Shown in pieces: positions 24,022 through 31,918 of a stretch of DNA of 64,000 nt. This stretch comes from an uncultured Thioclava sp. Its GTDB lineage: Bacteria; Pseudomonadota; Alphaproteobacteria; Rhodobacterales; Rhodobacteraceae. The position numbers were made by a program, and so were the translations under genes. Under the pieces are notes generated by a model. That model searched no databases. It worked only from the letters and a program-made list of their open reading frames with translations, and was not told where the DNA came from. Position 1 is the first letter of the stretch, and every line of letters begins with the position of its first letter. The stretch is from contig NZ_CAJYBT010000002.1 in the NCBI RefSeq assembly GCF_913064665.1, positions 1 to 64,000 of the forward strand. The letters run 5' to 3'.

Positions 24022-24058
24022 GGATGCCTCCGGCGGGAGTATTTCTTGCCAGATGAAA
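24022..24058 (+). repeat. Dispersed intergenic repeat, copy A
   Basis: A 37-bp unit starting GGATGCCTCCGGCGGGAGTA and ending CCAGATGAAA. It matches 41976-42012 at 35 of 37 positions. It lies between convergent bmt and the radical SAM gene. The CCGGCGGGAGTATTT core is of a kind widespread between genes in Rhodobacteraceae. Confidence 0.8.
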
Positions 24059-24115
24059 CGGGCCACCGGAGACAGAAATCTTCGGTGCGGGAGAGATTGG
24101 ATCATGGCCGTGCTT

Positions 24116-25210
24116 TCAGAACAATTCAAACTGATCGCCCGCACGCGGGGGCAGGTGGAATTGCGCGCAGTCCAGATCGGGCAAGGCACGCGCCAGCCCC
24201 AATCGCTTGCACGACAGTGCGAAACGCTGCGCGAGCAGCTCGGCCATCTCGCCCTCACCCTTCATCCGTGTACCAAACCGCGGATCATTCAGCTTGCCAC
24301 CGCGCATGTCGCGCACGCGCCCAAGCACCTTTGCGGCCTGACCGGGGCGATGGCGTTCGAGCCAATCGGCAAACAGCGGCGCGACCTCATGGGGCAAGCG
24401 CAAAGGCATCATCGAGGCGGCTTTGGCTCCGGCCCGGCGCGCCTCGGTCAAAATCGCTTCGAGCTCGTGATCGGTGAGGCCGGGGATCATCGGCGCGGCC
24501 ATCACCCGCACCGGGATACCGGCGCGCGCGAGTTCACGGATCATGCGGATGCGCGTCGGCGGGCTGGGGGCACGCGGCTCCATTGCGCGCGCAAGGCTGG
24601 CATCGAGCGTCGTGATCGAGATACCGACCTGCACCAGACCAGCAGCAGCCATGTCGCCCAGCAAATCCAGATCGCGCAAGATCAACGAGCCGCGCGTTAC
24701 GATGGCGACGGGGTGGCGATGGGCCGCCAACACCTCAAGCACGCCGCGCATCACACCCCATTTTCGCTCAATCGGCTGGTAGGGGTCGGTATTGGTGCCA
24801 ATCGCGATCGGACGCACCTTATAGCCCGGTTTGCGCAGCTCCGTCTCCAGCACGCGCGGGGCCTCGGGGCGCGCCACCAGCCGGGTTTCAAAATCCAGCC
24901 CCGCCGAGAGTCCCAGATAGCCATGGCTGGGGCGCGCGAAGCAATAGATGCAGCCATGTTCGCAGCCGCGATAGGGGTTGAGCGAGCGATCAAAGGGCAA
25001 ATCGGGCGAGCCGTTGCGCGTGATAACAGAACGTGGGCGCTCGACACTGACCTCGGTGCGCGCCAGCCGCTCTTCCTCGGGGATGTCCCAGCCGTCATGC
25101 TCGGGTGCCCGCGCATAGGGTTCAAACCGGCCCGCAGGCTGCGCAGCGGCACCACGCGCGCGCAGTCGCAGGTTGGGATCGGTGGGCGGCAGATCAAATG
25201 GCAGACTCAT
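24116..25210 (-). CDS. PA0069 family radical SAM protein
   Basis: 364 residues. The iron-sulfur cluster motif is CEHGCIYC inside LNPYRGCEHGCIYCFARP (near residue 85), preceded by the PA0069-type segment SVITRNGSPDLPFDRSLNPY. Further SAM-domain blocks are IGTNTDPYQPIE and VQVGISITTLD. The C-terminal region holds MRGGKLNDPRFGTRMKGEG, also typical of the family. The family is related to spore-photoproduct-lyase/Rv2578c-like proteins, and its substrate is unknown. It is on the opposite strand, between the methyltransferase and corrinoid genes and divergent from the latter. Whether it belongs to methionine metabolism is open. Confidence 0.87.
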   Translation of the reverse strand: MSLPFDLPPTDPNLRLRARGAAAQPAGRFEPYARAPEHDGWDIPEEERLARTEVSVERPRSVITRNGSPDLPFDRSLNPYRGCEHGCIYCFARPSHGYLGLSAGLDFETRLVARPEAPRVLETELRKPGYKVRPIAIGTNTDPYQPIERKWGVMRGVLEVLAAHRHPVAIVTRGSLILRDLDLLGDMAAAGLVQVGISITTLDASLARAMEPRAPSPPTRIRMIRELARAGIPVRVMAAPMIPGLTDHELEAILTEARRAGAKAASMMPLRLPHEVAPLFADWLERHRPGQAAKVLGRVRDMRGGKLNDPRFGTRMKGEGEMAELLAQRFALSCKRLGLARALPDLDCAQFHLPPRAGDQFELF

Positions 25211-25367
25211 GCCGCCAATCTAGAACGAAATAGGAACACTTGCCAAGACACCACCGCATAACAGCGCGTGACGTCGCACGAAACACCGCGTATGTCGCAA
25301 TTCGCCAAGACTTGACGGGCCACGCGCCCCACCACAAGGTCAAGGCGGCTATCAGGAGATCAGGCAC

Positions 25368-26069
25368 ATGGCCGAAGACAACGAAGACATCATCCTCTCC
25401 GAGCTCGACGATGCCGAGCTGACCGCGCAGATGATGGACGACCTTTACGACGGTCTCAAGGAAGAGATCGAAGAGGCCACCCATATCCTGCTGGATCGTG
25501 GCTGGACCCCCTATGACATTCTGACCAAGGCACTGGTCGCAGGCATGACGATCGTGGGGCATGATTTCCGCGATGGCATCTTGTTTGTCCCCGAAGTGCT
25601 GCTGGCGGCGAATGCCATGAAGGGCGGCATGTCAATTCTCAAGCCGCTGCTGATCGAGACCGGTGCCCCGCGCATGGGCAAGATGGTCATCGGCACGGTC
25701 AAAGGCGACATCCATGACATCGGCAAGAACCTTGTCGCGATGATGATGGAAGGGGCCGGATTTGAGATTATCGACCTTGGCATTAACAACCCGGTCGAGA
25801 AATATCTTGAGACCGCAGCCGCCGAAGGCGCAGATATCATTGGCATGTCGGCCCTGCTGACCACCACGATGCCCTATATGAAAGTCGTGATCGACACGAT
25901 GAAGGAACAGGGCATTCGCGACGACTACATCGTTCTGGTCGGCGGCGCGCCGCTGAATGAGGAATTCGGCCGCGCGATCGGTGCAGATGCCTATTGCCGC
26001 GATGCTGCCGTCGCGGTGGAAACGGCCAAGGATTTCATCGCACGCAAACATAACCAACTTTCGGCGTGA
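25368..26069 (+). CDS. Corrinoid (B12)-binding methyltransferase partner protein
   Basis: 233 residues. A helical cap domain (about 10-95) holds VPEVLLAANAMKGGMSILKP, and a Rossmann B12-binding domain follows. The cobalt-ligand motif DxHxxG is GDIHDIGKNLV (near residue 120), then MSALLTTTMPYMK and VGGAPLNEEFGRAIGADAYC. This is the MtbC/MttC and MetH B12-module family: the cobalt carries the methyl group between two other proteins. ATG 25368 follows AGGAGATCAGGCAC. The gene for the likely acceptor enzyme, bmt, is close by. A terminator follows. Confidence 0.93.
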   Translation: MAEDNEDIILSELDDAELTAQMMDDLYDGLKEEIEEATHILLDRGWTPYDILTKALVAGMTIVGHDFRDGILFVPEVLLAANAMKGGMSILKPLLIETGAPRMGKMVIGTVKGDIHDIGKNLVAMMMEGAGFEIIDLGINNPVEKYLETAAAEGADIIGMSALLTTTMPYMKVVIDTMKEQGIRDDYIVLVGGAPLNEEFGRAIGADAYCRDAAVAVETAKDFIARKHNQLSA

Positions 26070-26111
26070 TCTTGCCCACCTGCGCGGCGCGACCGCGACA
26101 TTTGACCTGAC

Positions 26112-26144
26112 AAAAGGCTCCGATTTTTTTCGTCGGGGCCTTTT
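26112..26144 (+). terminator. Terminator after the corrinoid protein gene
   Basis: AAAAGGCTCCGA (26112-26123) pairs with TCGGGGCCTTTT (26133-26144), 12 pairs with one G-U, around a T-rich loop. It lies 42 bp after the stop and separates this gene from the small-protein/DUF1638 pair. Confidence 0.7.
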
Positions 26145-26191
26145 CCTTTGGCTTCGCGCGCCCCATACTTAAGACAATGGAGGGACCGCGC

Positions 26192-26350
26192 ATGCCGCTA
26201 CCACATTTTCTTATGCTGATCGTATTTGTCATCGTGATGGCCGGGGTGACGATTTGGGCGTTTGCCATGTCAGGCATGCCGATTGCGACGCTGGGGTTGA
26301 TGGTTCTGATTGCGGCGGGTGTGATGCGGTTGATGGCACGGGTGGAATGA
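26192..26350 (+). CDS. 52-residue small membrane protein coupled to the DUF1638 gene
   Basis: An open frame from ATG 26192 to TGA 26350 encodes 52 residues with two hydrophobic stretches: HFLMLIVFVIVMAGVTIWAF (5-24) and MPIATLGLMVLIAAGVM (29-45). A positive residue comes between stretch and tail (RLMAR). GGAGGG lies 8 bases before the ATG; an in-frame ATG at 26177 is less well placed. Its stop overlaps the next start as ATGA (26347-26350). That overlap, the ribosome site and the coherent hydrophobicity support a real gene. I recognise no family. Its role is probably linked to the DUF1638 protein. Confidence 0.72.
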   Translation: MPLPHFLMLIVFVIVMAGVTIWAFAMSGMPIATLGLMVLIAAGVMRLMARVE

Positions 26351-27009
26351 CCCAGCTTCCCGGGGACAGTGTCCTGTCCAAAGACGGGTTGGCCCCGCAA
26401 GGCTCTGGTCGGCTTTTGTTGATTGCCTGTGGCGCGTTGGCGCGTGAGATTTTGGACCTCAAGCGGATCAATCGCTGGGATCATCTGGATCTGACCTGCT
26501 TGCCCGCCAATCTCCACCTGTATCCCGACAAGATCACCCAAGCGGTGGCCGATGCGGTGGCCAAACATCGCGCGGATTACGATGATATTTTTGTCGTTTA
26601 CGCAGATTGTGGCACGGGCGGACACTTGTTGGAAAAATGCAAGGAACTGGGCGTCGAGATGATCGCCGGGCCGCATTGTTATTCCTTTTTTGAAGGAAAT
26701 GAGGCCTTCGCCAAGACTGCCGAGAGTGAAATCACCGCGTTCTACCTCACCGATTTTCTGGTGCGCCAGTTCGATGCTTTCGTGTGGCGCCCGATGGGGT
26801 TTGATCGCCATCCCGAGCTGATCGAGATGATGTTTGGCAATTACGACCGGCTGATCTATCAGGCGCAAACCAACGATCCAGCCCTTGATGCCAAGGCTGC
26901 CGAGGCGGCAGCGCGGTTGGGTCTGCACTATGAACGGCGCTTTACTGGCTATGGCGATTTGGCCACAAGCCTTGCAGATTTTGCGCATAAACCCGTCACA
27001 TCGGCTTAA
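26347..27009 (+). CDS. DUF1638 family protein
   Basis: 220 residues from ATG 26347, the ATGA overlap with the small membrane protein. Segments RLLLIACGALAREILDLKR, LTCLPANLHLYPDKITQAV, FVVYADCGTGGHLLEKC and MIAGPHCYSFFEGNEAF are those of DUF1638. Conserved Cys residues in ACGAL, ADCGTGG and GPHCY suggest a metal or corrinoid-related site. DUF1638 genes are often found beside corrinoid methyltransferases, and here the corrinoid gene is just upstream. A function in methyl transfer or cofactor handling is inference. A GTG or other start inside the small gene cannot be fully excluded. Confidence 0.85.
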   Translation: MTQLPGDSVLSKDGLAPQGSGRLLLIACGALAREILDLKRINRWDHLDLTCLPANLHLYPDKITQAVADAVAKHRADYDDIFVVYADCGTGGHLLEKCKELGVEMIAGPHCYSFFEGNEAFAKTAESEITAFYLTDFLVRQFDAFVWRPMGFDRHPELIEMMFGNYDRLIYQAQTNDPALDAKAAEAAARLGLHYERRFTGYGDLATSLADFAHKPVTSA

Positions 27010-27097
27010 TCGGCCTTAAGTTTCTCTGAAATCCGCCAAGGTTTGCTTGGCTTTTCGGCGTTGCGGCGATATGTCCAGCCTCAAATTGACGTCGTTC

Positions 27098-27126
27098 GGC
27101 CCGCGCCTCCCCCGCTGCGGGCCTTT
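27098..27126 (+). terminator. Hairpin between the DUF1638 gene and the SulP gene
   Basis: GGCCCGC (27098-27104) pairs with GCGGGCC (27117-27123), followed by TTT. It ends only 19 bp before the SulP ATG, so it may instead shape that leader. The T-tract is short. Confidence 0.4.
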
Positions 27127-27144
27127 GCATTCCCGGAGTGTCCT

Positions 27145-28620
27145 ATGACCTTTTCAATCTGGCGGACCCAATGGTTCGGCAATGTCCGCACCGATATCCT
27201 GTCCGGCCTTGTCGTGGCGCTGGCGCTGATCCCCGAGGCCATCGCGTTTTCGATCATCGCCGGGGTGGATCCGAAAGTGGGGCTTTATGCCTCGTTCCTG
27301 ATCGCCACGATCACCGCGTTTTTCGGTGGGCGGCCGGGGATGATCTCGGCGGCGACGGCAGCCACTGCGGTGTTGATGGGCAGCTTGGTGCGCGAGCACG
27401 GGCTCGATTACCTGTTGGCGGCCACGATTTTGGCGGGCGTGATCCAGATGATCGCGGGCTTGCTGAACTTGGGTCATGTGATGCGTTTCGTGTCGAAATC
27501 GGTGATGACGGGGTTCGTGAACGCGCTCGCGATCATGATTTTCATGGCGCAATGGCCCGAGTTGGACCCCTCCAAAGTGCCCCCGATCACCTATGCGCTG
27601 GTCGCGGCTGGCTTGGCGATCATCTATCTGCTGCCGCGCGTGTTTCGGGCGATCCCTTCGCCGCTGATCGCAATCTTGGTGCTGTCAGCGATCACGATGG
27701 GGCTGGGTTTGGGCGATGTGCACACCGTCTCGGATATGGGCGCGTTGCCTGATGAGCTGCCCTCCTTCCTGATCCCCAACGTGCCGTTCAACCTGCACAC
27801 GCTGCAAATCATCCTGCCCTATTCGGTCGCCGTGGCGGTCGTGGGGCTGCTCGAAAGCCTGATGACGCAGAATATCGTGGATGAGATGACCGACACGATC
27901 TCGGATCGCCGTCAGGAATGTTACGGCCAAGGCATCGCCAATTTCGCGACCGGTTTTGTCGGCGGCATGGCGGGCTGTGCGATGATCGGGCAGTCGGTGA
28001 TCAACGTGACCTCGGGCGGGCGCCAGCGTCTGTCGACGCTGGTGGCGGGCGTGTCGCTGCTGATCTTTTGCGTTGTACTGGGCGAATGGGTCGGGCGCAT
28101 CCCGATGCCCGCGCTGGTTGCGATCATGATCATGGTGTCGATTGGCACGTTCAGCTGGGCCTCGCTGGGCCAGCTGCGCACGATGCCGATGTCCTCCAAT
28201 ATCGTGATGCTGGCCACCGTGGGCTTTGTCGTGGCCACGCACAATCTCGCCATCGGGGTGCTGGTGGGCGTGCTGCTGTCGGGGATCTTCTTTGCCGGCA
28301 AGATCGCGAAGATGACCGATATGTCCTCGCGTCTGAACGAGGAACACCGCCTGCGCACCTATTACATCAAGGGTCAGATCTTTTTCGCCACGGTCGAGGA
28401 ATTCAACCGCGCCTTTGATTTCCGCGAGAAACTGGATCGCGTCGTGATCGACCTGACCCATGCCCATATCTGGGACATTTCCTCGGTGGCCGCACTGGAT
28501 CGTGCGGTGGGCAAGTTCCGTATGCAAGGCACCGATGTGAAGGTCGTGGGCATGAACCAGGCGACCGAAACGATCATCGACCGGCTGTCCAATGGCGGCA
28601 AAGCGGTCGCCGATCACTAA
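27145..28620 (+). CDS. SulP family inorganic anion transporter with STAS domain
   Basis: 491 residues. The membrane domain (about 10-390) has the SulP start [40 protein letters not shown], and the block [24 protein letters not shown]-terminal STAS domain follows (about 400-485), with [20 protein letters not shown]. The family moves sulfate, bicarbonate or other anions, usually with sodium or protons. This short form resembles bicarbonate/sulfate carriers, but the substrate is not readable. The start at 27145 gives the family N-terminus and CGGAGTG lies 7 bases upstream. Confidence 0.9.
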   Translation: MTFSIWRTQWFGNVRTDILSGLVVALALIPEAIAFSIIAGVDPKVGLYASFLIATITAFFGGRPGMISAATAATAVLMGSLVREHGLDYLLAATILAGVIQMIAGLLNLGHVMRFVSKSVMTGFVNALAIMIFMAQWPELDPSKVPPITYALVAAGLAIIYLLPRVFRAIPSPLIAILVLSAITMGLGLGDVHTVSDMGALPDELPSFLIPNVPFNLHTLQIILPYSVAVAVVGLLESLMTQNIVDEMTDTISDRRQECYGQGIANFATGFVGGMAGCAMIGQSVINVTSGGRQRLSTLVAGVSLLIFCVVLGEWVGRIPMPALVAIMIMVSIGTFSWASLGQLRTMPMSSNIVMLATVGFVVATHNLAIGVLVGVLLSGIFFAGKIAKMTDMSSRLNEEHRLRTYYIKGQIFFATVEEFNRAFDFREKLDRVVIDLTHAHIWDISSVAALDRAVGKFRMQGTDVKVVGMNQATETIIDRLSNGGKAVADH

Positions 28621-28630
28621 CCCAGGCTTT

Positions 28631-28654
28631 GGGGGCGCAGAGAGCTGCGCCCCC
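28631..28654. terminator. Hairpin after the SulP gene
   Basis: GGGGGCGCAG (28631-28640) and CTGCGCCCCC (28645-28654) form a perfect 10-bp stem with a 4-nt loop, 10 bp after the stop codon. There is no T-tract, so termination efficiency is uncertain. Confidence 0.6.
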
Positions 28655-28826
28655 TGCCCTGACTGCCCGCCCCCGACTGCCCGGCTTGACGCAATCGCGA
28701 CCCGGCGCTAACCAAGACCACAAGGGCGATGGCGTCGCCCGGCCTCTCCGCAGGTTTCACAGCCATCCTGAACGCCCGGATCAAAGATGTTGCCCCGTTT
28801 TCACGGTGCATTTGCGGGAGGTTTCA

Positions 28827-29780
28827 ATGTCCAACGCCGATTTCAGCGCCCAGCCCGACGCCGCGCCCTCCCAGATCGCCGGCATGATGGCGATGTGTGC
28901 AGCGATGGCGCTGCTTCCGATCGGCGATGCGATTTCCAAGACGCTGACCGGGTTCGCTGCCCCCTTTGACGTAACGGTCTGGCGCACATTGGCGCAAGCG
29001 ATCTGGTTTTTGCCCTTGCTGCTTTTGGCGCGCAAAGGGCTGCGGGGATCGGTGCTGTCTTGGCCTGCAGTGCTGTCCGGGGCGCTGGTGGCGGTGGTCT
29101 CGCTATGCTTGATTTATGCCTATCGAACCATGCCTATCGCCACGGCGATCTCGATTTTCTTTATCGAGCCCTTGGTGCTGACGCTGCTCGCGGGCCCGTT
29201 TCTGGGTGAGAAACCTGGGATGCGGCGCTACATTGCGGTGGCGATCGGGCTGATCGGCGCGCTGATCGTGATCCGCCCGAATTTCGAGATTTTCGGGCCG
29301 GTGGTGTTGCTGCCAGCCCTTGGCGCGCTGGCTTATGCGCTCAATATGATCGTGCTGCGCAAGGCCACGCGCAAGCACCGCTCGGCGCTGTCGTTTCAGA
29401 TCGGAGTGGCGCTGTCGGGGGCGGCCATTCTCGGGGGGGCGCAGCTTGCGCTGGGGCTCATGGGGCGCCACACCACGCCGCTATCGGACCTGCCGGGCTG
29501 GGCGCTGGGGGCGCTATTTGCCTCGGGAGCGTTGATCGCTCTGACCTTTTTGCTGATCACTCTGGCCTTCAGCAAGGTCGAGGCCAGTCTGCTTGCACCG
29601 CTGCAATATCTCGAGATTCTGGGGGCCACGCTGGTGGGATATCTGGTCTTTGGCAATTTTCCCGATGCGCTGACGATACTGGGCACGTCGATCATCCTCG
29701 CATCCGGGATTTATGTGTTTTACCGCGAGCGCAAATCGGGCGCACCGGCGCGCAAGATCCGCGCCCGCATTGATCGCTAG
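28827..29780 (+). CDS. DMT/EamA family inner-membrane transporter
   Basis: 317 residues with about ten membrane segments in two EamA repeats (about 20-145 and 165-300). Blocks such as GDAISKTLTGF, WRTLAQAIWF and IFFIEPLVLTLLAG are of the RhaT/RarD-like drug/metabolite transporter superfamily. GGGAGG lies 5 bases before ATG 28827. The C-terminal tail is basic and cytoplasmic. The substrate cannot be predicted. Its end overlaps convergent znuB by 4 bases. Confidence 0.88.
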   Translation: MSNADFSAQPDAAPSQIAGMMAMCAAMALLPIGDAISKTLTGFAAPFDVTVWRTLAQAIWFLPLLLLARKGLRGSVLSWPAVLSGALVAVVSLCLIYAYRTMPIATAISIFFIEPLVLTLLAGPFLGEKPGMRRYIAVAIGLIGALIVIRPNFEIFGPVVLLPALGALAYALNMIVLRKATRKHRSALSFQIGVALSGAAILGGAQLALGLMGRHTTPLSDLPGWALGALFASGALIALTFLLITLAFSKVEASLLAPLQYLEILGATLVGYLVFGNFPDALTILGTSIILASGIYVFYRERKSGAPARKIRARIDR

Positions 29781-30559
29781 CGACGCCGAAACAGCAGCGA
29801 GACCATGAAAATCACCGTCGCTGCGGACACGATCGAGGGGCCAGCGGGGGTGTCAAACTGCATTGAGGCCCAGAGCCCTAGCAACACCGACGCGATGCCG
29901 ACACCCGTCGCGCCCGCCGCCATCGTCTCGGGGCTGCGCGCAAGTTGACGCGCGCTGGCGGCTGGCACGATCAGCAGGGCTGCGATCAGCAACGCCCCCA
30001 CGATCTTGATCGAGACCGCTACTGTCAGCGCCAGCGCCACCGTCAGCACCAGTTGCTCGCGTTTGGGATTAATGCCCGAGGCCATCGCCAATTCATCATT
30101 GATTGTGGCCGTCAGCAGCCCTTGCCAGCGCCATGCTAGCAGCGCGAGCACCACCGCCGCCCCGCCCCACACGATCACCAGATCGGTTTTCGACACCGCC
30201 AGAATATCGCCAAACAGCCACGCGCTCAGATCGACGCGCAACCCCGTCTGGAACGAGGCCGCCAGCAGCCCCAGCGCCAGCGCCGAATGGGCCAGCACGC
30301 CCAGCATCGTATCCATCGCATGGCCCCGCCCCGACAGCCGCGCCACCGTCAGCGCCATCGCCAGCGCCACGCCCAGCGTGCCAAGATAGACCGAGGTGCC
30401 AAAGGCGAAACTCAGCGCCACGCCCAGGATCGCAGCATGCGCCGTCGCATCGCCAAAATAGGCCATGCGCCGCCACACCACGAATGCGCCCAGCGGCCCG
30501 GTTGCCAGCGTCAGGCCAATCCCGGCAAGCCCCGCGCGGATCAGAAAATCGTCAAACAT
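29777..30559 (-). CDS. znuB: Zinc ABC transporter permease ZnuB
   Basis: 260 residues with seven to eight hydrophobic segments. The ABC-3 family is recognised from GPLGAFVVWRRMAYFGDATAHAAILG at the start, INDELAMASGINPKR in the middle, and VSIKIVGALLIAALLIVPAA. It forms the channel for zinc imported with ZnuA and ZnuC. ATG 30559 lies inside the 3' end of znuC (8-base overlap), so translation is coupled. The long upstream open frame is the znuC shadow. It is under the same Zur-controlled transcript as zur and znuC. Confidence 0.95.
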   Translation of the reverse strand: MFDDFLIRAGLAGIGLTLATGPLGAFVVWRRMAYFGDATAHAAILGVALSFAFGTSVYLGTLGVALAMALTVARLSGRGHAMDTMLGVLAHSALALGLLAASFQTGLRVDLSAWLFGDILAVSKTDLVIVWGGAAVVLALLAWRWQGLLTATINDELAMASGINPKREQLVLTVALALTVAVSIKIVGALLIAALLIVPAASARQLARSPETMAAGATGVGIASVLLGLWASMQFDTPAGPSIVSAATVIFMVSLLFRRR

Positions 30560-31319
30560 GTTCGTGCTTATGCCCTTCATGGCTGCAAGCGGCACCCTCG
30601 GCACCCGCCTCATGCCCGTGATCGTGATCATGCTGATACAGCGCAAAGGCCCCGCGCGTGCCCATGCCAAACAGCGCGCGATATTCCGGTGCTTCGGCCA
30701 CCACCTTGGGCGCGCCCTGACAGCAGACATGGCCATTGAGACAAATCACCCGGTCCGAGGCCGACATCACCACATGCAGATCATGGCTGACCATCAACAC
30801 CGCCGCCCCGGTCTGCGCGCGCACCTCTTCAATCAGCTTGTAAAACGCCGCCGTGCCGGGCTGATCAAGCCCCTGCGTCGGCTCGTCCAGAATCAGGATT
30901 TCAGGGTCCACCAGCAAGGCGCGCGCCAGAAGCACGCGCTGAAACTGCCCCCCTGAGAGGCGCGCAATCGGGCGCGCGCCAAGACCTGCAACACCCGTGC
31001 GCTCCAGCGCTTCTTGGGCCTGTGCGTTTGAGACGCGCTTGGGCAGCGACAAGAACCGGCGCACCGTCAGCGGCAGGCTCGCGTCGATATGCAGCTTTTG
31101 GGGAACATAACCAATCGCCAGCCCCGGCGCGCGGACCACCTGCCCGGTTGCCGCAGGCTGCAGCCCGATCAGCGCGCGGATCAGCGTGGATTTGCCCGAG
31201 CCGTTGGGGCCGATCACGGTGACGATCTCGCCCTGGGCAATGGTGAAATTGACGTTTGAGAGCACCTCGGTCGCGCCATGGCGCACGGATAAATCCTGCG
31301 CGGTGATCAGGTCTTTCAT
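30552..31319 (-). CDS. znuC: Zinc ABC transporter ATP-binding protein ZnuC
   Basis: 255 residues from ATG 31319, which overlaps the zur stop (ATGA). Walker A is GPNGSGKST, the signature LSGGQFQRVLLARAL, and Walker B LILDEPTQGLD. The C-terminal 30 residues are His-rich (HDHDHGHE, SHEGHKHEH), as in many ZnuC proteins, and probably buffer zinc. It energises ZnuB in the inner membrane. The gene order zur-znuC-znuB, divergent from znuA, is a common alphaproteobacterial arrangement. Confidence 0.96.
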   Translation of the reverse strand: MKDLITAQDLSVRHGATEVLSNVNFTIAQGEIVTVIGPNGSGKSTLIRALIGLQPAATGQVVRAPGLAIGYVPQKLHIDASLPLTVRRFLSLPKRVSNAQAQEALERTGVAGLGARPIARLSGGQFQRVLLARALLVDPEILILDEPTQGLDQPGTAAFYKLIEEVRAQTGAAVLMVSHDLHVVMSASDRVICLNGHVCCQGAPKVVAEAPEYRALFGMGTRGAFALYQHDHDHGHEAGAEGAACSHEGHKHEHV

Positions 31320-31831
31320 GCCTCGGCCTCGGGTGTTTGCGCACAGCGCGGGCACAGGCCCAAAGCCTCGACCGTGGCGCGTTCGACGGTGAAATTATGG
31401 CGTGCGGCGGCGGCGAGCAAGGCGCTGCGCACCTCATCCGCGCCCGCCTCGGCGACCTCGCCACAGTCGCGACAAATCAGGAAAACCGGCGCGTGATCTT
31501 CGCCCGGTCGCATGCAGGCTGCAAAGGCATTGAGCCGACGCACCCGATGCGCCAAGCCGTTCTCGACCAGAAATTCCAGCGCGCGATAGGCCACGGGCGG
31601 CTGATTGCCAAAGCCATCTGCCGCCAGCCGATCCAGCACCTCATAGGCCCCCATCGCGCGATGCTCCTCAAGCAAAATCTCCAACGCGCGCTGGCGCACC
31701 GGGGTCAGCCGCGCCCCTTTTTCCTGTGCGACCTCTTGCGCGCGATGCAGCGTGCTTGCGGCACAACCAGCATGATCATGGGGCGCGAAAGCGCTGTTTG
31801 CATGGGATTTCGGGTCGCAAGGCTGGGCCAC
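31316..31831 (-). CDS. zur: Zinc-uptake repressor Zur (Fur family)
   Basis: 171 residues, starting with GTG at 31831 because TGA and TAA stops lie just upstream in frame. The winged helix covers about residues 30-95, with LTPVRQRALEILLEEHRAMGAYEVLDRL. The structural zinc site shows as CRDCGE and CPRC, and the sensing region includes HAPVFLI. The His-rich N-terminal extension (HANSAFAPHDHAGC) is unusual. Zinc-bound Zur represses uptake genes. Two candidate boxes lie in the 87-bp gap to znuA, one ending only 6 bases from the zur start, so autoregulation is likely. Confidence 0.93.
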   Translation of the reverse strand: MAQPCDPKSHANSAFAPHDHAGCAASTLHRAQEVAQEKGARLTPVRQRALEILLEEHRAMGAYEVLDRLAADGFGNQPPVAYRALEFLVENGLAHRVRRLNAFAACMRPGEDHAPVFLICRDCGEVAEAGADEVRSALLAAAARHNFTVERATVEALGLCPRCAQTPEAEA

Positions 31832-31836
31832 TGATA

Positions 31837-31851
31837 TGTTACCTTATCACA
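31837..31851. promoter_or_regulatory. Candidate Zur box 1 (zur-proximal)
   Basis: TGTTACCTTATCACA fits the Zur pattern TGTTAT-N3-ATAACA with one mismatch in each half. It overlaps the region where a zur-znuCB promoter must lie. Confidence 0.6.
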
Positions 31852-31864
31852 TTTTCACTTGACG

Positions 31865-31879
31865 TGTGATTTTATAACA
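31865..31879. promoter_or_regulatory. Candidate Zur box 2 (znuA-proximal)
   Basis: TGTGATTTTATAACA fits TGTTAT-N3-ATAACA with a single mismatch. Its centre is 28 bp from that of box 1 and it lies 40 bp upstream of the znuA ATG. Placement suits repression of znuA. Confidence 0.65.
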
Positions 31880-31918
31880 TACATCTATCAACGCCGAGAT
31901 CAAGTTCAGGAGAGACAG

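Noticed and set aside
25211-25367. Cobalamin riboswitch upstream of the corrinoid protein gene
   Set aside because: No B12-box-like sequence is visible in this 157-bp stretch. Upstream of bmt I also see no SAM-riboswitch core.
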